A stretch of 60,954 nt of DNA from Teichococcus aerophilus. Lineage in GTDB: Bacteria > Pseudomonadota > Alphaproteobacteria > Acetobacterales > Acetobacteraceae. Below are positions 8,154 through 17,278 of this stretch, in pieces (the first letter of the stretch is position 1; each line of letters opens with the position of its first letter). Below the pieces are notes generated by a model. The model had not been told where the DNA came from. It saw only the letters and a program-made list of their open reading frames with translations, and searched no databases. The DNA lies in the NCBI RefSeq assembly GCF_014490485.1, contig NZ_JACTVA010000032.1:1-60954 (forward strand), given 5' to 3'. Position numbers and translations under genes: made by a program.

Positions 8154-9062
8154 GTGAGACCACACCGCCCGGCCACGTCCGCCCCGGCCCACGCCCGCCC
8201 CGCCTTCCTCGCGGCTGCGGCGCGCGGGCTGGCGCTGGCCGGTGTGCTGGCCGCCATGCCGGCGGGCGCCCAGGTGACGCCCCCGGCACCGGCGCCGCAG
8301 GCAACACAGATGACGCCCCCGGCGCCAGCGCCGCAGGCAACACAGGCGCCACCGGCCGCACAGATGTCGCAGGCCGCGCCGGCCAGCGGCGCGGGCCTTT
8401 CCCCCCGCCAGCGGCAAGAGGTGGTGGAGGTGCTTCGCCAAGCGCTACGGCAGGACCCCAGCATCCTGCGCGAGGCGATCGTAGCCATGCAGGCGGCGGA
8501 GGAGGACAACCGCGCCAATGCCCAGCGCAGCGCCATCGCCACCCATGCCGATGCGTTGCTGCGCAATGCGGCGGACCCGGTGAAGGGCAACCCGCAGGGC
8601 AACGTGACGCTGGTCGAGTTCTTCGATGCCCGTTGCGGCTACTGCAAGATCCTGCACCCGACGATGCAGCAGCTGTTGCAGGCCGACCCGAATATCCGCG
8701 TGGTGATGAAGGACCTGCCGATCCTCGGCCCCAACAGCGTCGTCGCCAGCCGGGCGCTGCTGGCCGCCCAGCGCCAGGGCAAGTATGTGCAGTTCCAGGA
8801 CGCGCTGATGCGCCTGCGCGGCGAGCCGACCGAGGCGGTGCTGAAGACCGAGGCCGAGCGCATCGGCCTGGACTGGGCCCGGCTGCGGCGGGACATGGAA
8901 GACCCCGCCATCGCCCACCGGCTGGAAGCGAATGTGGCGCTGGCCCAGGCGCTTTCCATCCAGGGCACGCCGGCGCTGGTGATCGGCGATACGCTGGTAC
9001 CGGGGGCGGTGGACCTGGCGACCCTGCAGCAGCTGGTGGCCAAGGCACGCCAGGGCGGCTGA
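8154..9062 (+). CDS. DsbA-family thiol-disulfide oxidoreductase (Com1/ScsC-like)
   Basis: 302 residues from a GTG at 8154, chosen for the GGAGAG ribosome site 7 bases upstream and because it opens onto a signal sequence (AARGLALAGVLAAMPAGA). A Pro/Ala/Gln-rich linker (residues 41-77) containing an internal duplication leads to a short helical stretch (85-125) and a thioredoxin fold with the CGYC active site (Cys161, Cys164) and a cis-proline loop QGTPALVIG. The N-terminal helix before the fold is typical of Com1/ScsC-type oligomerising disulfide proteins. Likely periplasmic disulfide oxidase or isomerase; no dsbB or dsbD is nearby. Confidence 0.88.
   Translation: MRPHRPATSAPAHARPAFLAAAARGLALAGVLAAMPAGAQVTPPAPAPQATQMTPPAPAPQATQAPPAAQMSQAAPASGAGLSPRQRQEVVEVLRQALRQDPSILREAIVAMQAAEEDNRANAQRSAIATHADALLRNAADPVKGNPQGNVTLVEFFDARCGYCKILHPTMQQLLQADPNIRVVMKDLPILGPNSVVASRALLAAQRQGKYVQFQDALMRLRGEPTEAVLKTEAERIGLDWARLRRDMEDPAIAHRLEANVALAQALSIQGTPALVIGDTLVPGAVDLATLQQLVAKARQGG
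8275..8346 (+). repeat. 36-bp tandem duplication inside the DsbA-like gene
   Basis: Two adjacent 36-base units (8275-8310 and 8311-8346) differ at only three positions and keep the frame, encoding TPPAPAPQATQM and TPPAPAPQATQA. This lengthens the flexible linker between the signal peptide and the oxidoreductase domain. Copy number may vary between strains. Confidence 0.85.
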
Positions 9063-9248
9063 GGCAACATCGCCACGTGCCTCGCCCAAGGCCCCGGCTT
9101 GGCCACGGGCCGAAACGCATCCTAGACTACACGCCGCAATGGACAGGGAGGGGCAGGATGCAACCGGCGCAACGCCAGACCGGCACGACCCGCCCCCATT
9201 GCGGCATCCCACGCCCGCCGGGGCCGCCGCGCGCATGAGGCAGCGGTC

Positions 9249-10184
9249 GTGATCCGGCTGGGGCGCGACCCCTATCTGCCGGCCTTCCCGGTCCGGCTGC
9301 CGATCCCCGACCTGCGCCCCTGGCTGGAGGGCAACCGCCTGCCGGGGGTCTGGAGCTTCGATGCCCCGCTGCCCGGGCCGCATGTCGCCCTGGTCTCCCT
9401 GATCCATGGCAACGAGATCGCCGGCGCGCTGCTGCTGGCCCGCTGGCTGCGGGAGGGGCTGCGGCCATTGCGCGGGCGGCTAACCTTCATCTTTGGCAAT
9501 CTGGCCGCCTTCGCCCGCTTCGACCCCGCCGACCCCACCATCAGCCGCTTCGTCGACGAGGACCTGAACCGCGTGTGGGACGACCGCATGCTGGCCGGCA
9601 CCCGCCGCAGCACGGAGCTGGAGCGCGCCCGCGCGCTGCGCCCGCTGATGGACGAGGTCGATGTGCTGCTGGACCTGCACAGCATGCTGTGGCCCTCCGA
9701 CCCGCTGATCATCGCCGGCCAGGCGGCGGAATCCCGCGCGCTGGGGCTGCGCCTGGGCACGCCGCCGCTGGTGGTGGCCGACCATGGGCACCAGACCGGC
9801 CGCCGGCTGATCGACTCCCCCGCCTTCGCCGAGCGCCCCGCCCTGCTGGTGGAAGGCGGCCCGCATTGGGAGGAGACGACGCTGGAGACGCTGGAACGCT
9901 GCGCCACCACGCTGTTGCAGGAATACGGCCTGATCCCCCCCGCCCCTGCCCCCGTGACGCCCGGAAGGCTGGCGGAGGTGACGCGCACCGTCATCGCCGG
10001 CACCCACGCCTTCACCTTCGTGGAGCAGTTCCGCGGCGGCACCGTCATTCCCCGCCGCAACACCCTGCTGGCGCTGGATGGTGACCAGGAAATCCGCACC
10101 CCGCACGATGATTGCCTGCTGATCATGCCGAGCCCCCGCGCGTTGCGCGGCCACACCGCCATCCGGCTGGCCCGATACGTCTGA
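9249..10184 (+). CDS. Succinylglutamate desuccinylase/aspartoacylase-family hydrolase
   Basis: 311 residues from a GTG start. It has the M14-like zinc amidohydrolase features of the AstE/ASPA family: the metal His and Glu in SLIHGNEIAG, an RxxxxDLNR-type segment VDEDLNRVW, and the second metal histidine in VLLDLHSM. A Glu in LLVEGGPHWE is a candidate catalytic base. These enzymes remove acyl groups from N-acyl amino acids. No other arginine-succinyl-pathway gene is present, so the substrate is open. It stands alone between the DsbA-like gene and the binding-protein gene. Confidence 0.85.
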   Translation: MIRLGRDPYLPAFPVRLPIPDLRPWLEGNRLPGVWSFDAPLPGPHVALVSLIHGNEIAGALLLARWLREGLRPLRGRLTFIFGNLAAFARFDPADPTISRFVDEDLNRVWDDRMLAGTRRSTELERARALRPLMDEVDVLLDLHSMLWPSDPLIIAGQAAESRALGLRLGTPPLVVADHGHQTGRRLIDSPAFAERPALLVEGGPHWEETTLETLERCATTLLQEYGLIPPAPAPVTPGRLAEVTRTVIAGTHAFTFVEQFRGGTVIPRRNTLLALDGDQEIRTPHDDCLLIMPSPRALRGHTAIRLARYV

Positions 10185-10269
10185 AACATCGCCCGCTATT
10201 CCCTTCTTGCATGACCGGCATGTTTCTTGCTGATGTCTCGATCGTCATGTCAGGGAGATGCAGGGCACC

Positions 10270-11853
10270 ATGAAGTCGCTCCGATCCAAGCTTCTACTGG
10301 GCGCCGCCACGCTCGGGCTCGCCGCCCTGCAGCCGGCCGCGGCGCAGACCGTCACCATCGCCATCGGCGGTTCGGTGACCTCGCTGGACCCGCATTTCTA
10401 CAACGCCTCCCCCAATAACAGCGTCACCAGCCACTTCTTTGACAAGCTGGTCGAGTTCGATGCCCGCGCGCAGCTGGTGCCGAAGCTGGCCGTCTCTTGG
10501 CGCGCCGTCGAGCCGACCGTGTGGGAGTTCAAGCTGCGCCCAGGCGTGAAGTGGCATGACGGGCGGGACTTCACCGCCGAGGACGTCGCCTTCACCATCG
10601 AGCGCACGCCGAACGTGCCGAACAGCCCCGGCGGCTTCGGCGCCTTCGTACGCGGCGTGCAGCGGACCGAGATCATCGACCCGCTGACCATCCGCTTCCA
10701 CACCGCCGCCCCCTACCCGCTGCTGCCGACGGACTTTGCCTCGGTCGGCATCATCTCCCGCCATGTCGGGCAGAGCGCCAGCACGGAGGATTACAACGCC
10801 GGCCGCGCCGTCATCGGCACCGGGCCGTACCGCTTCACCGCCTATACGCCGGGCAACCGTACCCAGATGGCGCGCAACGACGCCTATTGGGAAGGCAGGC
10901 CGTCCTGGGCCACGGTGGATTACCGCGTCATCTCCTCCCCGCCCGCGCGCACGGCGGCGATCCTCTCCGGCGATGTCGACATCATCGATACCGTGCCGTC
11001 CTCAGACATTCCGCAATTGCAGCGGGAAGCACGGCTGCAGCTGACGCAGATCCAGGGCCTGCGCGTCATCTACCTGGCACCGGACCGCAGCCGCACGGCG
11101 GACCCCATCTTCGTCACCGACAACACCGGTAAGCCGCTGCCGCAGAACCCGTTCAACGACGTGCGGGTGCGCCGGGCGCTGAGCATGGCCATCAGCCGCG
11201 ACGGCCTGGCCGAGCGGGTGATGGAAGGCACCGCCAAGCCGGCCGGCCAGTGGTTGCCACCCGGCGCGTATTCCTTCAACGACGCCGTGCCGCCGCTGGC
11301 GCAGGACCTGGAAGGCGCCCGCCGCCTGCTGGCCGAGGCCGGTTTCCCGCAGGGCTTCCGCATGACCCTGCACACGCCGAACGACCGCTACCCCAACGAT
11401 GCCAAGACCGCCCAGGCCGTGGCGCAGATGTGGACGCGCGTGGGCGTGCAGACCACGGTGGAAGCGCTGCCCTGGGCCGCCTTCTCCACCCGCTCCAACC
11501 GCCAGGAATTCGGCATGCGGCTGGTCGGCTGGGGCAGCGCCACCGGCGAGGCCTCCTACGCCCTGGTCAACATCCTCGGCACCTACAGCACCGAGACCCG
11601 CTTCGGCGCCAACAATTCCGGCCGCTATTCCAACCGGGACCTGGATGCGCTGACAGTGCGCGCCACCGCCACGCTGGATGACCGGGAGCGCGAACGCATC
11701 CTGCAACAGGCGGTGAAGCTGGCGATGGACGACGTCGCCATCATCCCGCTGCACCAGCTGGTGAACACCTGGGCCGTGCGTAAAGGCCTGACGCACGACC
11801 CGCGCATGGACGAACGCACACGCGCGATGGATGTGACGCCGGGGCAGAGCTGA
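10270..11853 (+). CDS. ABC transporter substrate-binding protein, peptide/nickel family (SBP family 5)
   Basis: 527 residues counted from the ATG at 10270, which opens directly on a signal peptide (MKSLRSKLLLGAATLGLAAL, cleaved after AAA). An in-frame ATG at 10258 is an alternative. The mature protein has the DppA/OppA layout: SVTSLDPHFYN at the start, the family signature WEFKLRPGVKWHDGRDFTAEDV around residue 85, and a C-terminal lobe ending with IIPLHQLVNTWAVRKGL. It would bind peptides or similar solutes for an ABC importer. No permease or ATPase gene is adjacent, so it is an orphan receptor here. Confidence 0.9.
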   Translation: MKSLRSKLLLGAATLGLAALQPAAAQTVTIAIGGSVTSLDPHFYNASPNNSVTSHFFDKLVEFDARAQLVPKLAVSWRAVEPTVWEFKLRPGVKWHDGRDFTAEDVAFTIERTPNVPNSPGGFGAFVRGVQRTEIIDPLTIRFHTAAPYPLLPTDFASVGIISRHVGQSASTEDYNAGRAVIGTGPYRFTAYTPGNRTQMARNDAYWEGRPSWATVDYRVISSPPARTAAILSGDVDIIDTVPSSDIPQLQREARLQLTQIQGLRVIYLAPDRSRTADPIFVTDNTGKPLPQNPFNDVRVRRALSMAISRDGLAERVMEGTAKPAGQWLPPGAYSFNDAVPPLAQDLEGARRLLAEAGFPQGFRMTLHTPNDRYPNDAKTAQAVAQMWTRVGVQTTVEALPWAAFSTRSNRQEFGMRLVGWGSATGEASYALVNILGTYSTETRFGANNSGRYSNRDLDALTVRATATLDDRERERILQQAVKLAMDDVAIIPLHQLVNTWAVRKGLTHDPRMDERTRAMDVTPGQS

Positions 11854-11880
11854 CGGGGAGCCTTTTTGGAAGGGGGTAGG

Positions 11881-11902
11881 CTGGGGGAATTCCTTCCCCC
11901 AG
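11881..11902. terminator. Convergent-end hairpin, single-copy form
   Basis: CTGGGGGAA at 11881-11889 and TTCCCCCAG at 11894-11902 form a perfect 9-bp stem in the 56-base gap between two convergent genes. It shares the GGGGAA/TTCCCC core with the paired cassettes near 19.3, 32.6, 39.8, 44.8, 51.0 and 54.9 kb, but has only one hairpin and no good T-run. Confidence 0.6.
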
Positions 11903-11909
11903 CCTTCCT

Positions 11910-12689
11910 TCACCCAGGCTCACCCGCCAACGGCGTGAAGCCAAGCTCACTGATATACGCGGTGATCTCGGTAATCGCTGCCTCGATCGCCGCGACGTCG
12001 GTTCCCTTCGCCACCAGGGCGACGCCGCCGCCATTCTCCCGGTAATAGGGGTAGGAGCCGATCTCGACTTGGGGGAAGCGGTCCTGGATCTGGCCCAGCC
12101 CCTCGGCGATCTTGCCTTCCAGCATGCCGGTGGCGTGCACGGCGCGGCTTTGCACCGGAGTGCCGCCCTGCAGGCTGGGGGCAAGCTGGTCGAACATCGC
12201 CTGCATGATACGCGGCACGCCGGCCATGACATGCACGTTGCCAATGATGAAGCCGGGCGCGACCGAGACCGGGTTGGCGATCAGCGTGGCGCCGCGCGGC
12301 ATCGTGGCCATGCGCTGGCGGGCGGCGTTGAACTCGGTCGGCGGTTCGCGGCTGGCGTAGTGCGCCGCCATCAGCGCCCAGGCTTCCTGGTTCGGCTCCC
12401 ACGGCACGCCGAAGGCACGGGAGATGCACTCGGCGGTGATATCATCATGCGTCGGGCCGATGCCGCCGGTGGTGAAGACGTAGGTGTACTTGGCCCGCAC
12501 CTCGTTCACCGTGGCGATGATCGTCTCCGGCACATCGGGGATGACGCGCGCCTCCCGCAGCGGGATGCCCATCTCGCCAAGGCGGGAGGCGAGGAATTGC
12601 AGGTTGGCATCCTTGGTGCGGCCGGACAGCACCTCGTTGCCAATGATCAGCAGGCAGGCGGTAGGATTGGTCACGGACGCGCTCCTCAA
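11910..12689 (-). CDS. CinA-like molybdopterin-binding domain protein
   Basis: 259 residues covering only the N-terminal MoaB/MogA-like domain of CinA. The family motif TTGGIGPTHDDIT is intact around residue 73, preceded by IIGNEVLSGRTKDAN and followed by PGFIIGNVHVMAGVP. The C-terminal NMN deamidase domain of full CinA is absent. Stand-alone proteins like this are widespread in alphaproteobacteria; a role in pyridine-nucleotide or ADP-ribose metabolism is proposed for the family, and the name 'competence/damage-inducible' is historical. Confidence 0.85.
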   Translation of the reverse strand: MRSASVTNPTACLLIIGNEVLSGRTKDANLQFLASRLGEMGIPLREARVIPDVPETIIATVNEVRAKYTYVFTTGGIGPTHDDITAECISRAFGVPWEPNQEAWALMAAHYASREPPTEFNAARQRMATMPRGATLIANPVSVAPGFIIGNVHVMAGVPRIMQAMFDQLAPSLQGGTPVQSRAVHATGMLEGKIAEGLGQIQDRFPQVEIGSYPYYRENGGGVALVAKGTDVAAIEAAITEITAYISELGFTPLAGEPG

Positions 12690-12747
12690 GCGTGACGGCC
12701 TGCGGTGGGTTCACCGGCCGGCTGATCACGCAATCAAACAAAGGGCT

Positions 12748-12787
12748 GGAGCGTGGTCTGTGAAGGCCTTTGAGCAGATCACGTTCC
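12748..12787. repeat. REP-like palindromic element
   Basis: A 40-base imperfect palindrome in the 151-base gap upstream of the CinA-like gene. The left arm begins GGAGCGTGGTCTG and the right arm ends CAGATCACGTTCC, with an AAGGCCTTT-type centre. The same outer sequence recurs at 28202-28231, marking a dispersed palindrome family in this genome. Confidence 0.6.
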
Positions 12788-12840
12788 AAGGGGCATGTTC
12801 GCCACGGGCCGGACCGGCCCGCCAGGATCATGGGGCAGCT

Positions 12841-13866
12841 TCAGAGGAAATCCCGCAACATGGCCACCAGCGGCTTGTCGGCCGGCGGCATGGCGTAGTC
12901 GGTCAGCTTGTTGGCCTTCACCCAGGCCAGCGCCTGGCCCTCACGGGGCGTGATGGTGCCCTGCCAGCGGCGGCACAGATACAGCGGCATTAGCAGATGG
13001 AACTTGCCGGCATCGTGGCTGGCGAAGGTGAAGGGCGCGAGGCAGGCGGCGGAGACATCGATATCCAGCTCCTCCTTCAGCTCGCGGATCAGCGCTTCCT
13101 CCGGCGTCTCGCCAGCATCCAGCTTGCCGCCAGGGAATTCCCACAGCCCGGCCATCGGCTTGCCTTCCGGCCGGCGGGCCAGCAGCACGCGGCTGTCGGT
13201 ATCCACTAGGGCGCAGGCGGCCACCAGCAGCAGCGGCTTGCCATCGGCCGCCGGGACGGCGGCGGTGGAAGCGGGGGTGGCGGGCAGTGGCTCGGCCTCG
13301 GTGAACGGGCCGAGGATCTCGTCCCGCCCGCCCTCGAACAGCCGCACCGGCAGGCGGCCGCCACGGGCGAGGAAATGCGCCTCACCCTTGCCGCTCTCCC
13401 GCAGGCCCACGGCGCGCAGGACGCCGGCGGAGCGGTCATTCTCCTCCAACACGTTCGCGACGACGCGGTCGATATCCAAATTGGCCAGGCCCCAGCGGGC
13501 GAGCCTGCCGGCGGCCTCGGCGGCGACACCGTGGCCCCAGTAGCGGCGGCCCACCCAGTAGCCCAGCTCGGCCGAGCGTTCGCCCGGCTCCAGCATCAGG
13601 CCGACGCAGCCGACCAGCACGTCCTTGTCGTTCTCATGCCCGACGATGGCCAGGTGCCAGGCCTCGCCGGCGGCGCGCTGCTTGTGGGTAGAGGCGATCC
13701 AGTCATCCGCCAGCTCGCGCGGATAGGGGAACGGCACGCGGGAGAGCCAGCGCACCACGTCCCAGTCATTGATCAGGCGGTGCAGCTGGGCGGCGTCCTC
13801 CGGCCCCAGGGGGCGCAGGGTCAGCCGCTCGGTGCGGAGGGGGGAGAAGTCAGCGTCGACGGTCAT
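12841..13866 (-). CDS. GNAT acetyltransferase-Nudix (MutT-like) fusion
   Basis: 341 residues with two domains. Residues 8-170 are a RimJ/RimL-type GNAT domain (TERLTLRPLGPEDA, the acetyl-CoA loop region RRYWGHGVAAEAA). After a short linker, residues 205-341 form a Nudix domain with a full Nudix box starting GGKLDAGETPEEALIRELKE and preceded by GLWEFPGG, the signature of 8-oxo-dGTP-cleaving MutT proteins. So one chain may combine protein or small-molecule acetylation with nucleotide-pool sanitation. It starts about 55 bases downstream of the rne stop on the same strand and may be read from the rne transcript. Both domains look catalytically intact. Confidence 0.9.
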   Translation of the reverse strand: MTVDADFSPLRTERLTLRPLGPEDAAQLHRLINDWDVVRWLSRVPFPYPRELADDWIASTHKQRAAGEAWHLAIVGHENDKDVLVGCVGLMLEPGERSAELGYWVGRRYWGHGVAAEAAGRLARWGLANLDIDRVVANVLEENDRSAGVLRAVGLRESGKGEAHFLARGGRLPVRLFEGGRDEILGPFTEAEPLPATPASTAAVPAADGKPLLLVAACALVDTDSRVLLARRPEGKPMAGLWEFPGGKLDAGETPEEALIRELKEELDIDVSAACLAPFTFASHDAGKFHLLMPLYLCRRWQGTITPREGQALAWVKANKLTDYAMPPADKPLVAMLRDFL

Positions 13867-13921
13867 TCAACCAGTCCAGAAGGCCCCGCGGCGGCCAGCG
13901 CCGCCGCGGGGGTTAGGCAGA

Positions 13922-16900
13922 TCAGCGGCGCCACCAGCCCCGCTTCTTCGGGGCGGCATCCTCGCTGCCGGTCTCGACCAGCACGGGCTGCACGGCGGTG
14001 GCCACCACCGGCTCCGACAAGGCGGAGTCGGCTGCGGGCGCCTCGGCGGCAGGTTCCGCCGCAGGGGCGACCTCCGCCTCAGGCACCGCGGCTGCGGCAC
14101 GCTTGGCGGGGGCACGGCGCTTCGGCTTGGCCGGGGCCTCGGCGACCGCTTCGGCGTCCGGCATCGCCGGGGCTTCCACCACCTCCGGCGCGGCTTCGGC
14201 CACGACGGCGGCCTTCTTGCCACGCGGAGCCTTGGCGGCGGGCTTCGGCTCCTTCTCGGCCTTCACCGGCTTTTCCGCCTTGGCGGGCTTCTCCGCCTTC
14301 TTGGCGGCGGCGCGGCGCTTCGGCTTCGCGGCCTCGGTCACCTCCGCCACATCAGCAGCGGGCGTGGCCTCCGGGACCGTCTCGGCCACAGGCGTCTGCG
14401 CCACCGGCGTCTCGGCCACCGGAGCCTCGACGGCGGGGGCCTGGACGGCAGGGGCCTCGACTGCAGGAGCCACGGGGGCCTTGGCTTCGACCGGCTTCGC
14501 CGGCTCGGCTTGTGCCTTCGTCACCGCGGGCTGGGCCGGCCGCTGCGCGGCGCTCTCGCGCATCGCCGCTGCTTCCTCGGCCGCCGCCATGGCGTCGAAG
14601 ATGTCCTCCAGCGACCCACCCGCGAAGGGGTTGGCCGGCGTCGGACCGACATAGCGCGGCTGGGCCTGCGGCTGAGGCTGGGCCTGCGGCTGCGGCTGCG
14701 GCTGTGCTTCCGGCTGGGATTGCGGACGCTCACCCTCGATCGGGATGTCGCGGCGGAAGCGGTTGCCCCCACGGCGGCCCCGGCGGCGGATGCGGCCATC
14801 CTCACCCCGTTCCTCACGCGGCCCACGCTCCTCGCGCGGTCCACGCTCCTCGCGGGGTGCACGCTCCTCACGCGGCGCGGCCTCACCCTGCGGCGCGGCG
14901 GCTTGGGGCGCGGCAGCTTGGGGCGCGGCCTCGGCGGTGACGGGCGCATCGGCCTCATCGCCTTCCTCGCCCTCGCCCTCGGCCTCCTCGGCCGCGGCTT
15001 CCTGCGCGGTCATCGGCGTACCGTCCTCGCGGCGGCCACCACGGCGGCGGCGGCGGCGGCGGCGCTTCTTGCCCTCGCCATCCAGGCCTTCACCCTCGGG
15101 GGCGCGGGCCTCGGCACCGTTGCGCGGCTCGGCGGCACGCGGTTCGGCCGCGCGGGGCTCGGCTGCACGGGGTTCGGCACGCACGGCTTCCGGCACGGCC
15201 TCGGCGGCCAGTTCCGGCACGTCTACGGCCTCGGGCGCGTAGTCCATGCGCAGCGCGCTGGGGGCGGAGACAGCCTCGGCCACCAGCTGCGGCCGGACGC
15301 GCTCAATGCGCAACGCCGGCGGCAGCAGCTTCGCGTCGGGCTCGAACACCACCGTCATGGCGTGGCGCTGCTCGATCATCGTCAGGCGGTCGCGCTTGCG
15401 GTTCAGCAGGTGCAGCGCCAGCTCCGGCGCCACGTGCACGACGATCTCGGCGGCCTTGCGCTTGGCCCCTTCCTCGTCGATCGCCCGCAGCACCTGCAGG
15501 GCGGCACTATCGGCGCTGCGGACGATGCCGAGGCCGTTGCAATGCGCGCAGGTGATGAACGACTGCTCGGTCACGCTCGGGCGCAGCCGCTGGCGGCTCA
15601 TCTCCATCAGGCCGAAGTGGCTGATGCGGCCGACCTGGATGCGCGCGCGGTCGTTCTTCAGCGCTTCCTTCAGGCGGCGCTCGACCTGGGCGTCGTTGCG
15701 GTTCGCCTCCATGTCGATGAAGTCGATGACGATCAGGCCGGCCAGGTCGCGCAGGCGCAGCTGGCGGGCGATTTCCTCCGCCGCCTCGCAGTTCGTGCGC
15801 AGCGCCGTGTCCTCGATGTGCCGGTCCCGCGTGGCGCGGCCCGAGTTCACGTCGATGGCGACCAGCGCCTCGGTCTGGTTGATGACGATGTAGCCACCGG
15901 ACTTCAGCTGCACGATCGGCGACATCATTGCATCGAGCTGCGCGTCCACGCCGTGGCGGGCGAACAGGGAGGCGGAGGGGTCGCGGTACAGGCGGATCTT
16001 GCGCTCATGCTGCGGCATCAGCATCCGCATGAAGTCGCGCGCCTGGCGGAAGGCGTCCTCGCCCTCGATCTGGATTTCCTCGATACCCGCGCTGAACGTG
16101 TCGCGGATCGAGCGCTTGATGAGGTCGGCTTCCTCATAGACCAGCGCGGGCGCGGTGGATTCCATGGTGCGCGTGCGGATCTCGTCCCACAGGCGCAGCA
16201 GGTACTCGCCGTCCCGGATGATCTCCGGCTTCGGGCGGGACGCGCCGGCCGTGCGGACGATCAGGCTCATGCCCTTGGGCAGGCCGATATCCTGCACCGC
16301 CTCGCGCAGGCGCTTGCGGTCCCCGGCCGAGGTGATCTTGCGGGAGATGCCGCCGCCGCGCGGGCTGTTCGGCATCAGCACGGAGAAGCGGCCGGCCAGG
16401 CTGATATAGGTGGTCAGCGCGGCGCCCTTGTTGCCCCGCTCCTCCTTCACGACCTGCACCAGCATGATCTGCCGGCGGCGGATCACTTCCTGGATCTTGT
16501 AGTGCCGCATGAAGCGGGAGGGGATGCGGCGCTCGCGCGAGCTGTCGTCGCTGTCGCCCTCGTCCTTGCTGCCACGGCCGCCCAGCGTCTCGGGCGGGGT
16601 CTCGTCCTCGTCCTCATCCGGGGCGGGGACGTCCTCGTGCGGCACCGGCGCCTCGGCGGCGGCGGCCTCGATGGCGACCATCTCTTCCGGGGTGGCGGAA
16701 CGGCTCTCGCCCTGTACGGACATCGGCTGGGCGCGGCCGGGGCCCTTGTCGGACTGCTCGGCGGCCGGGTCGGCCTCCTGCACTTCGTCCGGCTCGGCAT
16801 GGTGGGGGCTGGCGCCCTCATGCACGGGGGATTCGGTGAAGACGGAGGGGTTGGCCTGGGCACCCTCGCTGGCGGCGGCGCGCTCGGCCTCATCCGCATC

Positions 16901-17278
16901 GGCGATCTGCTCGATGGCGGCGACCATGGCGTCGGCCTCGGCCTCCGTCACGTCATCCTCGCCGCCGAACTCGTCCTCGTCCTCATCGGCCTCGGCGGCC
17001 TGCATCTCCAACAGGCGCTGACGGTCGGCGACGGGGATCTGGTAGTAGTCGGGGTGGATTTCGCTGAAAGCCAGGAAGCCGTGGCGGTTGCCGCCATACT
17101 CGACGAAGGCAGCCTGCAGGCTGGGCTCAACCCGGACAACCTTGGCCAGGTAGATGTTGCTCTTCAGCGGCTTCTTGTTCTCGGTCTCGACGTCGAACTC
17201 TTCGAGCCGGTTGCCGTCCAGCACCACCACACGGGTTTCTTCCGGGTGGTAGGCATCGATCAGCATGCGCTTGGTCAT
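13922..17278 (-). CDS. rne: Ribonuclease E/G family endoribonuclease
   Basis: 1118 residues. The catalytic half is complete: an S1 domain starting near residue 37, the DNase-I-like subdomain with metal ligands Asp476 and Asp519 (spacing of 43 as in E. coli D303/D346), and the zinc-link CAHC at Cys577-Cys580. The S1 domain is split by a strongly acidic insertion at about residues 88-250. The C-terminal third (from about 690) is low-complexity: Glu/Arg runs, GRIRRRGRRGGNR-type RNA-binding blocks, Pro/Gln stretches and an Ala/Lys/Pro tail, as expected for a disordered degradosome scaffold. RNase E initiates mRNA decay and rRNA/tRNA processing. It is divergent from the amidase gene. Confidence 0.97.
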   Translation of the reverse strand: MTKRMLIDAYHPEETRVVVLDGNRLEEFDVETENKKPLKSNIYLAKVVRVEPSLQAAFVEYGGNRHGFLAFSEIHPDYYQIPVADRQRLLEMQAAEADEDEDEFGGEDDVTEAEADAMVAAIEQIADADEAERAAASEGAQANPSVFTESPVHEGASPHHAEPDEVQEADPAAEQSDKGPGRAQPMSVQGESRSATPEEMVAIEAAAAEAPVPHEDVPAPDEDEDETPPETLGGRGSKDEGDSDDSSRERRIPSRFMRHYKIQEVIRRRQIMLVQVVKEERGNKGAALTTYISLAGRFSVLMPNSPRGGGISRKITSAGDRKRLREAVQDIGLPKGMSLIVRTAGASRPKPEIIRDGEYLLRLWDEIRTRTMESTAPALVYEEADLIKRSIRDTFSAGIEEIQIEGEDAFRQARDFMRMLMPQHERKIRLYRDPSASLFARHGVDAQLDAMMSPIVQLKSGGYIVINQTEALVAIDVNSGRATRDRHIEDTALRTNCEAAEEIARQLRLRDLAGLIVIDFIDMEANRNDAQVERRLKEALKNDRARIQVGRISHFGLMEMSRQRLRPSVTEQSFITCAHCNGLGIVRSADSAALQVLRAIDEEGAKRKAAEIVVHVAPELALHLLNRKRDRLTMIEQRHAMTVVFEPDAKLLPPALRIERVRPQLVAEAVSAPSALRMDYAPEAVDVPELAAEAVPEAVRAEPRAAEPRAAEPRAAEPRNGAEARAPEGEGLDGEGKKRRRRRRRRGGRREDGTPMTAQEAAAEEAEGEGEEGDEADAPVTAEAAPQAAAPQAAAPQGEAAPREERAPREERGPREERGPREERGEDGRIRRRGRRGGNRFRRDIPIEGERPQSQPEAQPQPQPQAQPQPQAQPRYVGPTPANPFAGGSLEDIFDAMAAAEEAAAMRESAAQRPAQPAVTKAQAEPAKPVEAKAPVAPAVEAPAVQAPAVEAPVAETPVAQTPVAETVPEATPAADVAEVTEAAKPKRRAAAKKAEKPAKAEKPVKAEKEPKPAAKAPRGKKAAVVAEAAPEVVEAPAMPDAEAVAEAPAKPKRRAPAKRAAAAVPEAEVAPAAEPAAEAPAADSALSEPVVATAVQPVLVETGSEDAAPKKRGWWRR

